The notes under the pieces are model-generated. The model saw only the letters and a program-made list of their open reading frames with translations, made no database searches and was not told the DNA's origin. A stretch of 64,000 bases of DNA from an uncultured Pseudomonadales bacterium (GTDB lineage Bacteria > Pseudomonadota > Gammaproteobacteria > Pseudomonadales > Cellvibrionaceae): the NCBI GenBank assembly GCA_947488935.1, contig CANLBN010000001.1:744001-808000 (forward strand), given 5' to 3'. Position 1 is the first letter of the stretch. Every line of letters starts with the position of its first letter. Below are positions 1 to 8,812 of this stretch, one piece after another. Position numbers and translations under genes: made by a program.

Positions 1-1
1 T

Positions 2-421
2 TTATTAGATTTAGGGCTACCTAGTTTTTTAATTAAATCAACCTTGTTAGGTGTTATGGCTCAGCGCTTGGTTCGTACGCTATGCCCGCATTGTAAATCC
101 GAGGGCACTATTACGCAGAGCGAGTGGGATGATTTAGTCAAACCTTGGAAGGCGCCATTGCCCGAAAAAATTTGCCAGCCCGTTGGTTGTCTAGAATGCC
201 GCAATACTGGCTATTTAGGGCGCCAAGGCATTTATGAAATTATGCCGCTAAGTGATAATTTAAAAGAATTAATTACCAACCAGTGTGATTTCAATGCTTT
301 GCGCAAGGCCGCCATGAAAGAAGGTATGCGCAGTTTGCGGTTGTCTGGCGCGCAAAAAATTGCAGCGGGTTTAACAACGCTAGAAGAAATTTTGCGAGTA
401 GCACCGGCTGTTGAGATGTAG
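2..421 (+). CDS. GspE/PulE-family secretion ATPase, C-terminal fragment (cut by window edge)
   Basis: The reading frame is open from base 2, so this is the 3' end of a longer gene and not a short protein starting at the internal TTG or ATG. The fragment carries the conserved AQRLVRTLCPHC segment and a second cysteine pair (CLEC), together the tetracysteine zinc-binding element of type II secretion/type IV pilus assembly ATPases, followed by the GYLGRQGIYEIM segment. The Walker boxes would lie upstream, outside the window. Such ATPases power assembly of inner-membrane pseudopili or pili from the cytoplasm. Whether this is GspE of a type II system or a PilB-like enzyme cannot be decided from about 140 residues. 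Confidence 0.9.
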   Translation, partial: LLDLGLPSFLIKSTLLGVMAQRLVRTLCPHCKSEGTITQSEWDDLVKPWKAPLPEKICQPVGCLECRNTGYLGRQGIYEIMPLSDNLKELITNQCDFNALRKAAMKEGMRSLRLSGAQKIAAGLTTLEEILRVAPAVEM

Positions 422-525
422 TTTTTTAATTATTCGTTACTGCCTAGTGAATATTTTCTTGACGCTAATGTGATTAAGCAAGTTTGAGTGTTTATGGCTG
501 TTCAGCAGTAACAGGGAATTACAAC

Positions 526-3500
526 GTGAATATTTTTGATCATTACTTTTCTGAACTTACTCCTGATAATTTACAAGAGCCTGCTAGGCAGGTAATAGCT
601 AAACTATTAGATTGTCTCGATGATGAACAGGTCGAAAGATTAATCACTGTTTTGGATGCAGAGAGCCTTTTAAAAGAGCAGTTGCTTAAGGCTTTAATGG
701 GTAGTGAATATATTTTAACCTCATGTATCTCTGACCCTAATGTATTATTTCATCATCTTTTATCCGATGCCCCTTTTTCACCGATAACACCCGTTAAAAT
801 TTTTGATGCCGTCGAAACCGCTTGCTCAGATGATCTTTCCATCGATGAGTTTAATGTGCTGCTGCGTCTTTTACGCCGCCGTTTTATGGTAATGCTTTAT
901 TGGCGCGATATAAATAATCTTGCCGATTTTAATGAGGTTAGTGCTGCAATGACGGCATTGGCTGAGGTGTTTATACAGCGAGCCCTTGATTTTAATTATA
1001 AGTTACTGGTTAAAAAACACGGTTTTCCTATAGGGCGCGAGACTGGCCAAATACAACCCATGTTGGTTATTGGTATGGGTAAGTTAGGTGGTGAAGAGCT
1101 TAACGTTTCCTCTGATATCGATTTAATATTTGCTTTTCCTGAGTCGGGAAAAACAGAAAAAAAATACAGTGATAATCACCTGCCAATAAAATCAATTGAA
1201 AATCAACAGTTTTTTATTTTTTTAGGCCAGCGTTTAATTAAGTCTCTCAATGAAGTGACTCAACAGGGCTTTGTTTTTCGTGTTGATATGCGCCTACGCC
1301 CCTACGGCGATAGCGGCCCTCTTGTCAGTAACTTTGCATCATTAGAAAATTACTATGAAGCACAAGGCAGAGATTGGGAGCGTTTTGCCTCGGTTAAGGC
1401 GAGAGTGATTGCCTGCTCTACTACTATTGTTGGTAGCTTGCCAGATACAGCAGCACTCAATAAACAGTTGAATGAGCAACGCCTTTTTGAGAGAGAGGCA
1501 GTTGATAATTTTTATGGGATTTTAAAACCTTTTGTTTATCGCAAGTACATTGATTATACGATGGTAGAATCTTTGCGGAACCTCAAGGCGATGATTGTTC
1601 AAGAGGTCAGACGTAAACGATTACAGGATAATGTAAAGCTGGGCAAGGGCGGTATACGCGAAATCGAATTTATTGTGCAGTCTTTTCAATTGGTGCGTGG
1701 TGGTCGCGACCAAGAATTGCAAGCACGTAATTTACTAAAAGTGTTATGTTATCTTGGTGAATGTAATTATCTGAGTGAAGAAGTCGTTAGTGATTTAGAA
1801 AATTCTTATACTTTTTTACGGAAGATTGAACATAGTTTACAAGCTGTTAGCGATTCACAAACACAGTGCCTACCTGTTGATGAAACCTCTTGCGAGAGAT
1901 TGGCATGGTTGTTGGGCTTCTCAGGTTGGAATGATTTTTTAAGGTGTTTAGATAAACATCGAGACGTTGTTGATATCGAATTTGAACGGGTTTTTTCTGA
2001 TAAAGATACAGAGCAAGATAATGCCGATGCTGATTCTCCATGGGGGCTATTATGGACTTTGTTGAGAGAGAAAACCTCGGCCGAACTTAGCGACGTAGGC
2101 ATTGCTAGCGGTGACATAAAAAGCGATAGTCATAAAGGGAAGTACGAATGGGTACAAACGCATTTTGATGAAAGCCTTACACTTGATGAAGATATTTTAT
2201 ATCCATTAATAGATCGGCTGGTTTTGTTTAAATCGAATCGTCGAGTAGTCGGTTTGTCGGAAAATGCCCAAAAAAAACTCGATATACTTATGCCAACATT
2301 GCTCACGGTATTATTAAGCCATGGTGAGGTAAAAACCCATGATGAACGAGACCCAATAAACAATGAACAAGTCGTAGAGCTGATTGCTCGTGTATTAAAT
2401 TGGTTAGAATCCATTGTGATGCGCACGAGTTACCTTTCTCTGTTAATCGAAAACCTGCAAATCATTAAGCATCTGCTCACTTTATTTAAGGCGAGCTCTT
2501 GGGTGGTTGAAACGCTGACCCAAATTCCTGCCCTATTAGATGAATTATTGAACCCCGATACACTATATTCTCTACCCGAAAAAGAAGCTCTTCGCGATGA
2601 GCTTCGCCAGCGCTTATTACGGCTAGAGCCCGATGATCTTGAAGGGCAAATGGAGGTGTTGCGCTACTTTAAATTAGCCCATTACCTACATGTGGCAGCC
2701 TGTGAAATTACCGCCAGCTTGCCGTTGATGAAGGTGAGTGATTACCTGACATTAATTGCAGAGGTGGTATTAGAGCAGGTGCTAAGCTTTGCTTGGCAGG
2801 GGCTGGTTGCTCGCCATGGCTGCCCAGAGGGTACAACAGAGAGTGAGCCCCATTTTTTGGTGGTTGGTTACGGTAAGTTGGGCGGTATCGAAATGAGCTA
2901 TAGCTCGGATTTGGATTTAGTCTTTATTTACGATGGTAGCTCCCAAGGAGAGACTGATGGGCCACGGCCGTTGGATTATCAAACCTTTTATACCCGCTTG
3001 GGCCAAAAGATGATCCACATGATGAATACACGCTCTATGTCTGGGCAGTTGTATGAAATCGATATGCGCCTACGGCCATCGGGCAATTCGGGTATGTTGG
3101 TGACATCCCTTGCAGCCTTTGAGCGCTATCAAAAACAAGAGGCATGGGTGTGGGAGCACCAGGCTCTAGTGCGTGCTCGTGCAGTTGCTGGCGATAGCGC
3201 ATTGGCTGCACGTTTTAGTGAGCTGCGTAGAGAGATATTGTGCCAACCGAGAGAGCACAACGAATTAAAGGCTGCTGTTATCGAAATGCGCGAAAAAATG
3301 CGTGGCCATTTGGACGATGTAGGCAAGGCCAATAATCGTGATAGAAAAAATAGCACAGAAGTTGATGAATTCCATTTGAAACAGGGCGCCGGTGGTATCG
3401 TTGATATTGAATTTATGGTTCAATACGCGGTTTTGGCGTGGAGCGCTAAAATGCCCGGGCTTTGTCAATGGACTGATAATATTCGCTTATTGGAGAGCCT

Positions 3501-3699
3501 GCATAATTTAGGGCTGTTAGATGCAACCCAGTCCCAGCAGTTAATCGATATTTATCAGTTATATCGACTACAGGGACATTGTTTAGCGCTCCAACAGAAC
3601 CAATCGTCAGTTATCAAGGCTGCGCCTTTCACAAAAGAGCGTGAGCAAATTCGACATCTGTGGAATTATTTTTTTGATGGAGACTTGGACGATAAATAA
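526..3699 (+). CDS. glnE: Bifunctional glutamine synthetase adenylyltransferase/adenylyl-removing enzyme
   Basis: GlnE adds AMP to, and removes it from, glutamine synthetase in response to PII proteins, coupling nitrogen status to glutamine synthesis in the cytoplasm. Both nucleotidyltransferase halves are intact. The N-terminal adenylyl-removase motif GMGKLGGEELNVSSDIDLI begins near residue 183, and the C-terminal adenylyltransferase motif GYGKLGGIEMSYSSDLDL near residue 781. I chose GTG at 526 because AGGGA sits 8 bases upstream; an in-frame TTG at 484 would add 14 residues but has only a weak ribosome site. At about 1057 residues it is longer than the E. coli enzyme (946). It is followed by ilvE, as in Pseudomonas. 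Confidence 0.95.
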   Translation: MNIFDHYFSELTPDNLQEPARQVIAKLLDCLDDEQVERLITVLDAESLLKEQLLKALMGSEYILTSCISDPNVLFHHLLSDAPFSPITPVKIFDAVETACSDDLSIDEFNVLLRLLRRRFMVMLYWRDINNLADFNEVSAAMTALAEVFIQRALDFNYKLLVKKHGFPIGRETGQIQPMLVIGMGKLGGEELNVSSDIDLIFAFPESGKTEKKYSDNHLPIKSIENQQFFIFLGQRLIKSLNEVTQQGFVFRVDMRLRPYGDSGPLVSNFASLENYYEAQGRDWERFASVKARVIACSTTIVGSLPDTAALNKQLNEQRLFEREAVDNFYGILKPFVYRKYIDYTMVESLRNLKAMIVQEVRRKRLQDNVKLGKGGIREIEFIVQSFQLVRGGRDQELQARNLLKVLCYLGECNYLSEEVVSDLENSYTFLRKIEHSLQAVSDSQTQCLPVDETSCERLAWLLGFSGWNDFLRCLDKHRDVVDIEFERVFSDKDTEQDNADADSPWGLLWTLLREKTSAELSDVGIASGDIKSDSHKGKYEWVQTHFDESLTLDEDILYPLIDRLVLFKSNRRVVGLSENAQKKLDILMPTLLTVLLSHGEVKTHDERDPINNEQVVELIARVLNWLESIVMRTSYLSLLIENLQIIKHLLTLFKASSWVVETLTQIPALLDELLNPDTLYSLPEKEALRDELRQRLLRLEPDDLEGQMEVLRYFKLAHYLHVAACEITASLPLMKVSDYLTLIAEVVLEQVLSFAWQGLVARHGCPEGTTESEPHFLVVGYGKLGGIEMSYSSDLDLVFIYDGSSQGETDGPRPLDYQTFYTRLGQKMIHMMNTRSMSGQLYEIDMRLRPSGNSGMLVTSLAAFERYQKQEAWVWEHQALVRARAVAGDSALAARFSELRREILCQPREHNELKAAVIEMREKMRGHLDDVGKANNRDRKNSTEVDEFHLKQGAGGIVDIEFMVQYAVLAWSAKMPGLCQWTDNIRLLESLHNLGLLDATQSQQLIDIYQLYRLQGHCLALQQNQSSVIKAAPFTKEREQIRHLWNYFFDGDLDDK

Positions 3700-3735
3700 T
3701 AAAACGTGGTTACTTTTTGATTCATTAAAATAATG

Positions 3736-3759
3736 TTTCACCTACAGTGATAGGTGAAA
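3736..3759 (+). terminator. Hairpin between glnE and ilvE (terminator or leader element)
   Basis: A perfect 9-bp stem (TTTCACCTA/TAGGTGAAA) with a 6-base loop lies between the glnE stop and the ilvE ribosome site. No T-run follows on the plus strand, so it is a poor intrinsic terminator in that direction; it ends 18 bases before the ilvE ATG and could instead affect ilvE translation or mRNA stability. Confidence 0.4.
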
Positions 3760-3777
3760 ATACAGTAGGAGAGTTTT

Positions 3778-4701
3778 ATGTCATTTTCTGATCGTGATGG
3801 GTTTATCTGGTTAGATGGCGAAATGGTACCTTGGCGCGATGCCAAAACACACGTGCTTACGCATACACTACATTATGGTTTGGGTGTGTTTGAAGGTGTA
3901 CGTGCCTATGAAACCGATCAAGGGCCTTCGATTTTTCGTTTAAGTGAGCATACAGACCGCCTATTTAATTCAGCTAAAATCCTCAATATGAGTATGCCCT
4001 ACACTAAGGCACAGCTAAACGAAGCGCAAAAGCAGGCAGTTGCAGGTAATAACTTAAAAAGTGCGTATCTTCGCCCCATGTGTTTTTATGGCTCAGAAGG
4101 TATGGGCTTACGTGCCGACGGCCTCAAAACTCATGTCATGATTGCGGCATGGGAGTGGGGTGCTTATTTAGGTGACGATGGTATTAATAAGGGTATTCGT
4201 ATTAAAACGTCATCTTACTCGCGCCATCACGTTAATGTGAGCATGTGTAAAGCCAAGGCTAATGGTAACTATATGAACTCGATGCTGGCTTTACAAGAGG
4301 CAATGCAAGATGGCTATGATGAAGCCATGCTCCTCGATGTCGACGGTTTTGTGGCCGAAGGTAGCGGCGAGAATATTTTCCTTGTTCGCGGCGGTAATAT
4401 TTATACGCCCGATTTAACCTCGGCATTGGATGGCATTACCCGCAATACTATTTTTATTCTGGCCAAAGAGCTAGGCTACGATATCATCGAAAAGCGCATT
4501 ACTCGTGATGAAGTCTATATTGCTGATGAGGTTTTCTTTACAGGTACTGCTGCCGAAGTGACACCTATTCGCGAGGTAGATAATCGTACTATCGGTAATG
4601 GTGGTCGTGGCCCTGTGACAGAAAAACTGCAAACAATGTATTTTGATGCGGTGCATGGTCGCAGCGAAGCGCACAAAAATTGGTTAACACCTTGTCAGTA
4701 A
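3778..4701 (+). CDS. ilvE: Branched-chain amino acid aminotransferase
   Basis: IlvE performs the last, PLP-dependent transamination in isoleucine, valine and leucine synthesis. The 307-residue length is typical of class IV aminotransferases. Visible signatures are the N-terminal LHYGLGVFEGVRAY, the PLP-lysine region KAKANGNYMNS (K160 aligns with the catalytic lysine of E. coli IlvE), EGSGENIF, and the ADEVFFTGTAAEVTPI segment near the C terminus. The ATG at 3778 is preceded by a strong AGGAGA ribosome site. It follows glnE with a 78-base gap that contains a hairpin, so the two may be partly independently expressed. Confidence 0.96.
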   Translation: MSFSDRDGFIWLDGEMVPWRDAKTHVLTHTLHYGLGVFEGVRAYETDQGPSIFRLSEHTDRLFNSAKILNMSMPYTKAQLNEAQKQAVAGNNLKSAYLRPMCFYGSEGMGLRADGLKTHVMIAAWEWGAYLGDDGINKGIRIKTSSYSRHHVNVSMCKAKANGNYMNSMLALQEAMQDGYDEAMLLDVDGFVAEGSGENIFLVRGGNIYTPDLTSALDGITRNTIFILAKELGYDIIEKRITRDEVYIADEVFFTGTAAEVTPIREVDNRTIGNGGRGPVTEKLQTMYFDAVHGRSEAHKNWLTPCQ

Positions 4702-4725
4702 AATGTGCAAAATATGTCAGCTCCA

Positions 4726-4790
4726 TGAATTAATTTTATTAGTAAATTAATTCACTTGAATTAAGATGAGTAACTGGCAAGTTACTCATC
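4726..4790 (+). terminator. Two consecutive hairpins downstream of ilvE
   Basis: The first inverted repeat pairs TGAATTAATT (4726-4735) with AATTAATTCA (4745-4754). The second is a perfect 11-bp stem, GATGAGTAACT/AGTTACTCATC (4765-4775 with 4780-4790), around a GGCA tetraloop. No canonical T-tract follows, so intrinsic termination is uncertain. They separate ilvE from the heptose genes and lie 21 bases before gmhA. Confidence 0.45.
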
Positions 4791-4811
4791 ACTAGCAAAG
4801 GTTTTCTCATT

Positions 4812-5378
4812 ATGTCGAATCAATTTTTAACGGAATTAGATGATCATCTCGCGGTTATGGGGATGGTGAGAGAGCTGGAGCCTGTCGTGAGACAAGTGGG
4901 TGAGCAATGGCTTAAAGCATTGAATAACGGCGGTAAAATATTATTGATGGGTAATGGTGGTAGTGCTGCTGACTCACAACATATTGCCGCAGAGCTTGTT
5001 GGCCGCTATATGACCGAGCGTAAGGGCTTAGCAGCTATTGCGTTAACAACAGACACCTCTATTTTAACGGCTGTGGGTAACGACTACGGCTATGATGCGG
5101 TTTTTTCTCGCCAGATAGAAGCCCTAGCGACCCCTCAGGATGTTGTTATAGCCTATTCCACTAGCGGCAACAGTAGTAATGTGTTGGCAGCTATTGCTGT
5201 TGCAAAAGAGATTGGCTGTTTTACTGCCGCACTCACCGGCGGCTCTGGTGGTAAATTAAAAGACAGCGTTGATGCCTGTATCTGTGTACCTTCACATTCT
5301 ACTCCTCGTATTCAAGAGGCCCATGCTTTTATTGGCCATATGTTGTGTGCGGCTGTTGATGCAGAGTTTTCTAGTTAG
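4812..5378 (+). CDS. gmhA: Sedoheptulose 7-phosphate isomerase
   Basis: GmhA converts sedoheptulose 7-phosphate to D-glycero-D-manno-heptose 7-phosphate, the first step toward ADP-heptose for the LPS inner core. The 188-residue protein is a single SIS (sugar isomerase) domain with GNGGSAADSQH near residue 48, the YSTSGNSSNV phosphate-binding segment, and C-terminal RIQEAHAFIGH as in GmhA. The related DnaA-binding protein DiaA has the same fold, but the next gene is gmhB and hldE/hldD are nearby, so the heptose role is favoured. It probably forms an operon with gmhB, 27 bases downstream. Confidence 0.93.
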   Translation: MSNQFLTELDDHLAVMGMVRELEPVVRQVGEQWLKALNNGGKILLMGNGGSAADSQHIAAELVGRYMTERKGLAAIALTTDTSILTAVGNDYGYDAVFSRQIEALATPQDVVIAYSTSGNSSNVLAAIAVAKEIGCFTAALTGGSGGKLKDSVDACICVPSHSTPRIQEAHAFIGHMLCAAVDAEFSS

Positions 5379-5405
5379 AGAAATAATCACCTAAGAGGTT
5401 AGTCA

Positions 5406-5975
5406 ATGCCTGGTAATAAGGTAAAAGTTGCCTTTTTGGATCGCGATGGTGTTATCAATAAAGATACAGGCTACACCTACAAAATTGATGATTTTGAGTT
5501 TACTGATGGCTGCATCGCTGGGCTAAAAGCGCTACAGGCAAGTGGCTATAAAATTATTGTAGTGACTAATCAGTCGGGTATTGGACGTGGTTATTATAGC
5601 GAAGCTGATTATCAAGAATTAACGCACTGGTACCGCGAGCAGTTAACGCGACAGGGCGTTAAACTTACCGATGTATTTTATTGCCCCCATACTCCCGAAG
5701 ATAACTGCAATTGCCGAAAGCCTGCCGAAGGCCTGTTTTTGCAGGCCGCTGAGCGATACCGTATCGATTTTTCTGCATCCTTAATGGTGGGTGATAAACT
5801 CTCTGATTTACAGGCAGCACAAAAAGCGGGTGTTTCTCGCTTGGTCTTAGTAAACCCAGCCTTATTAAAGAAAGGTGTTGCTCATCACATAAGTGGGGAT
5901 GAGTTACTAGAAGCCAGCTTGACTGAGAGTGTGGAGCAATATCCCTCTCTGTTTGAGTTTTCTAAAACCCTTTAA
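5406..5975 (+). CDS. gmhB: D-glycero-beta-D-manno-heptose 1,7-bisphosphate 7-phosphatase
   Basis: GmhB removes the 7-phosphate from heptose bisphosphate, between the kinase and adenylyltransferase steps carried out by HldE. It is a 189-residue HAD-superfamily phosphatase with the nucleophile motif FLDRDGVIN near the N terminus, TNQSGIGRGYY, the zinc-binding cluster CPHTPEDNCNC typical of GmhB, and the magnesium motif GDKLSDLQAA. AGAGG lies just upstream of the ATG. It ends 12 bases before the convergent kdkA gene. Confidence 0.95.
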   Translation: MPGNKVKVAFLDRDGVINKDTGYTYKIDDFEFTDGCIAGLKALQASGYKIIVVTNQSGIGRGYYSEADYQELTHWYREQLTRQGVKLTDVFYCPHTPEDNCNCRKPAEGLFLQAAERYRIDFSASLMVGDKLSDLQAAQKAGVSRLVLVNPALLKKGVAHHISGDELLEASLTESVEQYPSLFEFSKTL

Positions 5976-5987
5976 TTTGTTGATTTG

Positions 5988-6830
5988 TTAAGGCTGTCTC
6001 CCTAATGTCTGCCTTTTCTCTTGCCCCTTATTAATGTACTGTTTGTAGCCTTTTAATAATTGCTGCCAATTATCACTACTAAAATCTAGATGAGTATTTT
6101 TTGTTTTCTCTTTATTAAATGAGCGCAGTAACCGATCTAGGTTTCTCTGCGGCCAATTATCGTTCCCTACTTCATTGTTGATGACTCTGCCTTTATCAAA
6201 ATCAATCAGATAAATATTACCCTGTTGGTCAATTAAAATATTGTTGGCATTAAGGTCGTCGTGATAAATATTGTGTTGATGGAATTTTGCGATGGTTTTG
6301 CCAACATTAAGCCAAAGGCTATCATTCACTTGATGTTGAGAGGCTTGAGAATAAGTTGAGGCGTCGAGTCGTTCTACAAGAGATTGTGTATTTGGTAGTG
6401 TCTCGGTAATGATGTCTGCTCTATAGCCTAGCCATGAGTAGCTAATGCGAGCAGCAACGGGCTTTGGTGCAGGTAATTCTGACTGCCTGAGAGTATCCAA
6501 TAAGCTAAATTCTTGATACGCGCGAGATTCTTGTAGTTGGGTTTGCTTATTTTTTAGTGGGTTCCAAAAATAAAAGTCTTTATTAAATTTGCCGACCAGC
6601 CCACCACGCCAAAAGTGCCTGAGTACACAATCTTGATTGCTATGCTTAAAAAAATAGGCTTGGCCACGCCCGGTTGCTTGTTTGTATACTTTATTATTAT
6701 CCAGTAAATAATCAGGTTCAAAGAGCGGCGTAGTGTTTTCCAGTAGATCATTTATCAGAGTGTTCTTTGTCTGATCAGGTTGATGATATATGATGTAGTG
6801 ATTATTTATATTTTTGGTTTTAATGGTCAT
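5988..6830 (-). CDS. kdkA: 3-deoxy-D-manno-octulosonic acid (Kdo) kinase
   Basis: KdkA phosphorylates Kdo attached to lipid A at the inner face of the cytoplasmic membrane. The 280-residue product has the LRHFWRGGLVGKF segment typical of KdkA, a kinase catalytic loop HDDLNANNILID and the metal-binding IDFDKGR, all features of the WaaP/KdkA kinase fold. I prefer the ATG at 6830; a GTG at 6860 would extend it by 10 residues into the divergent gene. Only 5 bases separate this ATG from the divergent heptosyltransferase ATG, so promoters and ribosome sites of each gene must lie inside the other's coding sequence. Neither start has a clear Shine-Dalgarno match. Confidence 0.88.
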   Translation of the reverse strand: MTIKTKNINNHYIIYHQPDQTKNTLINDLLENTTPLFEPDYLLDNNKVYKQATGRGQAYFFKHSNQDCVLRHFWRGGLVGKFNKDFYFWNPLKNKQTQLQESRAYQEFSLLDTLRQSELPAPKPVAARISYSWLGYRADIITETLPNTQSLVERLDASTYSQASQHQVNDSLWLNVGKTIAKFHQHNIYHDDLNANNILIDQQGNIYLIDFDKGRVINNEVGNDNWPQRNLDRLLRSFNKEKTKNTHLDFSSDNWQQLLKGYKQYINKGQEKRQTLGRQP

Positions 6831-6835
6831 TATGT

Positions 6836-7924
6836 ATGTCGTTGCCGCTATCGAAAGCACCCGCTAGTCTTTGTTTGTTGCGCTTATCTGCTATTGGTGA
6901 TGTTACCCACGCATTACCTATAGTGCGTACCTTACAACACTATTGGCCAGAAACAAAAATCACTTGGATTATTGGTCGATTAGAACACCAGTTAGTTGAG
7001 GATATCGAAGGTGTCGAATTTATTATTTTCGATAAATCCCTAGGTTTTAAAGCCTACCAAAAATTATGGCAGACATTACGTGGCAGGCGCTTTGATGTGC
7101 TGTTGCATATGCAGGTCTCGTTGCGCGCTAATATTGCTAGCGTCTGTGTGCCTGCATCGATTAAATTGGGTTTTGACAAAAGCCGCGCAAAGGATTATCA
7201 GTGGTTATTTACTAATGCGCGTATTAATGCTGTTGAGTGCCAGCACGTATTAGATGGTTTCTTTGAGTTCTTAAAAGCGCTAGGTCTTGGCGAGCGCAAA
7301 CTTGAATGGAGTATTCCCATTCCATCAGAGGATGAGTGCTGGGCAGGCGATATTGTTGCGGGTAAAAAAATACTGGTGATAAACCCGAGCAGTAGTCAGC
7401 GAGCTAACAACTGGCGCAATTGGAGTGCGGATAACTATGCGCAAGTGATTAAGTATGCAGTCGAGCAATATGGTGCAAGGGTTGTACTCACCGGTGGCCC
7501 GGCTGAGAATGAAATAGCGCTTGCCCAAGATATATTAACAAGCGATGTTTTTACGAATAAAAATATTTTACTCAGTAGTGTCGATAACCTAGTCGGTAAG
7601 ACCTCACTTAAGCAACTTGCTGCTTTAATGGCACAAGCCACAGCCGTTATTGCGCCGGATACCGGGCCTGCACATATTGCTAATGCCATGGGTGCAACTG
7701 TTATTGGTTTGTACGTTACCTCAAACCCCAAACGTACTGGGCCTTATGTTGCCAATAATCAAGATCTAAGTGTTAATAAGTACCCCGAGGCGCTCTTAAA
7801 GTACGAGGGGTTAAGTGAGGCGAGTGCACCTTGGGGTAAGCGCGTTCGTAACCCCGATGCCTTAAGCTTAATTACCGTTGCCGATGTTAAAGGAAAAATA
7901 GATAAAATCTTGAGCGTTGATTAA
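6836..7924 (+). CDS. Glycosyltransferase family 9 (heptosyltransferase I-like)
   Basis: This is a GT-B, family 9 glycosyltransferase, the family of LPS heptosyltransferases. It has the N-terminal LRLSAIGDVTHALPIVRTLQ segment and, near the C terminus, APDTGPAHIANAMGATVIGLY, the ADP-heptose binding region. It probably adds heptose to Kdo on the growing core at the inner membrane. Because waaF is recognisable at 12.2-13.2 kb, this gene most likely supplies the first heptosyltransferase activity (WaaC-type), although the N terminus differs from classical WaaC, so I withhold the symbol. It lies head-to-head with kdkA, and its stop overlaps the stop of the convergent kinase-like gene by a few bases. 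Confidence 0.85.
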   Translation: MSLPLSKAPASLCLLRLSAIGDVTHALPIVRTLQHYWPETKITWIIGRLEHQLVEDIEGVEFIIFDKSLGFKAYQKLWQTLRGRRFDVLLHMQVSLRANIASVCVPASIKLGFDKSRAKDYQWLFTNARINAVECQHVLDGFFEFLKALGLGERKLEWSIPIPSEDECWAGDIVAGKKILVINPSSSQRANNWRNWSADNYAQVIKYAVEQYGARVVLTGGPAENEIALAQDILTSDVFTNKNILLSSVDNLVGKTSLKQLAALMAQATAVIAPDTGPAHIANAMGATVIGLYVTSNPKRTGPYVANNQDLSVNKYPEALLKYEGLSEASAPWGKRVRNPDALSLITVADVKGKIDKILSVD

Positions 7925-8655
7925 TCGATATAAGATTGGTTGATTTTATCGTTGCGCCTTATTGAGCGAATGGCTTGATGGACAGCGGCTACTTTCTCCA
8001 TAACTCTGTATAAAAAAGACGATAGCTTGTTATGGTTAATGATAGATAAATAGCTATCTTCCATTGCTTTGCTTAAGGTTGGGTTGAGTCCTGTACATCT
8101 AAACTGTGTCTTTTTAAGATCGCGGGCGGCACTAAAGGCGTAGAGTAGCCCCTTTTCTTGATAAATTTGGGCGTTGCCAAAATCGATAGTGCATATTTCT
8201 TTTTGCTCGTTGAGGAGTAGATTGGCTAAATGGCAATCGCGGGTCACTACTCCTTTATTGTGAAGATGGGCCAACAGCGCTCCAACTTCTACAGCCTGTG
8301 TTTTTGTCAGATATTCATAATCCAGTTCTTCTAGAGTGTTACCACTGACCATTTCTCTGAATAAGTAAATGTTTGTAAAGCCGTCACACTTAAAATCCAT
8401 ATAGCCATAAGTGACGGGAGAGCTTAGCTCACCATTCATGGTGTGTAGTGCTTGATGTTCTTGCTTCCACCAAGGTTTGGGAGGAGGAGCTTTATCGGCA
8501 AAGCGAAACTGTTTAATGATAAATTTATGGTTGAGGTGAAAATTTTGGCAATAGCAGCCTTTTCGGATAAAGCCTTCGCCAAGGGTTTGCCACGATGCTT
8601 TTTCAGATAATATTTTGAGTACTGTAGGGTTTAACAGGTTTTCAGTGGTCATCAT
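7921..8655 (-). CDS. LPS-core kinase-like protein (WaaP/RIO-type fold), tandem copy A
   Basis: A 244-residue protein with the catalytic core of small-molecule kinases: KFIIKQF (probable ATP lysine), TRDCHLANLLL (catalytic loop with aspartate, histidine and asparagine) and CTIDFGNAQIY (metal-binding DFG). The short length and its place among LPS core genes suggest phosphorylation of a core sugar, but the substrate is unknown. It shares closely similar sequence through most of its length with the gene at 8813-9568 (LLNPTVL, RKGC.CQNFHL, SGNTL.EL), so the two arose by duplication. The start is aligned with that paralogue (ATTAAGAACAGAGCT precedes the ATG here). Confidence 0.8.
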   Translation of the reverse strand: MMTTENLLNPTVLKILSEKASWQTLGEGFIRKGCYCQNFHLNHKFIIKQFRFADKAPPPKPWWKQEHQALHTMNGELSSPVTYGYMDFKCDGFTNIYLFREMVSGNTLEELDYEYLTKTQAVEVGALLAHLHNKGVVTRDCHLANLLLNEQKEICTIDFGNAQIYQEKGLLYAFSAARDLKKTQFRCTGLNPTLSKAMEDSYLSIINHNKLSSFLYRVMEKVAAVHQAIRSIRRNDKINQSYID

Positions 8656-8812
8656 AGCTCTGTTCTTAATTGCGCCTAGATATTGATTATATACTTTGGC
8701 GCGCCTTAACTAAGGGTGTTCATCAATTGTACCACGATGCTCTGCTGGAGTAGGTATAAGCTAGAGGTGTTCTTAAGCAACAAGTGGTGATGCTGGAGTT
8801 AAAAATAATGCG

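Noticed and set aside
4812..5378. DiaA, the DnaA-binding SIS protein
   Set aside because: Adjacent gmhB and nearby hldE/hldD make the heptose isomerase GmhA the better call.
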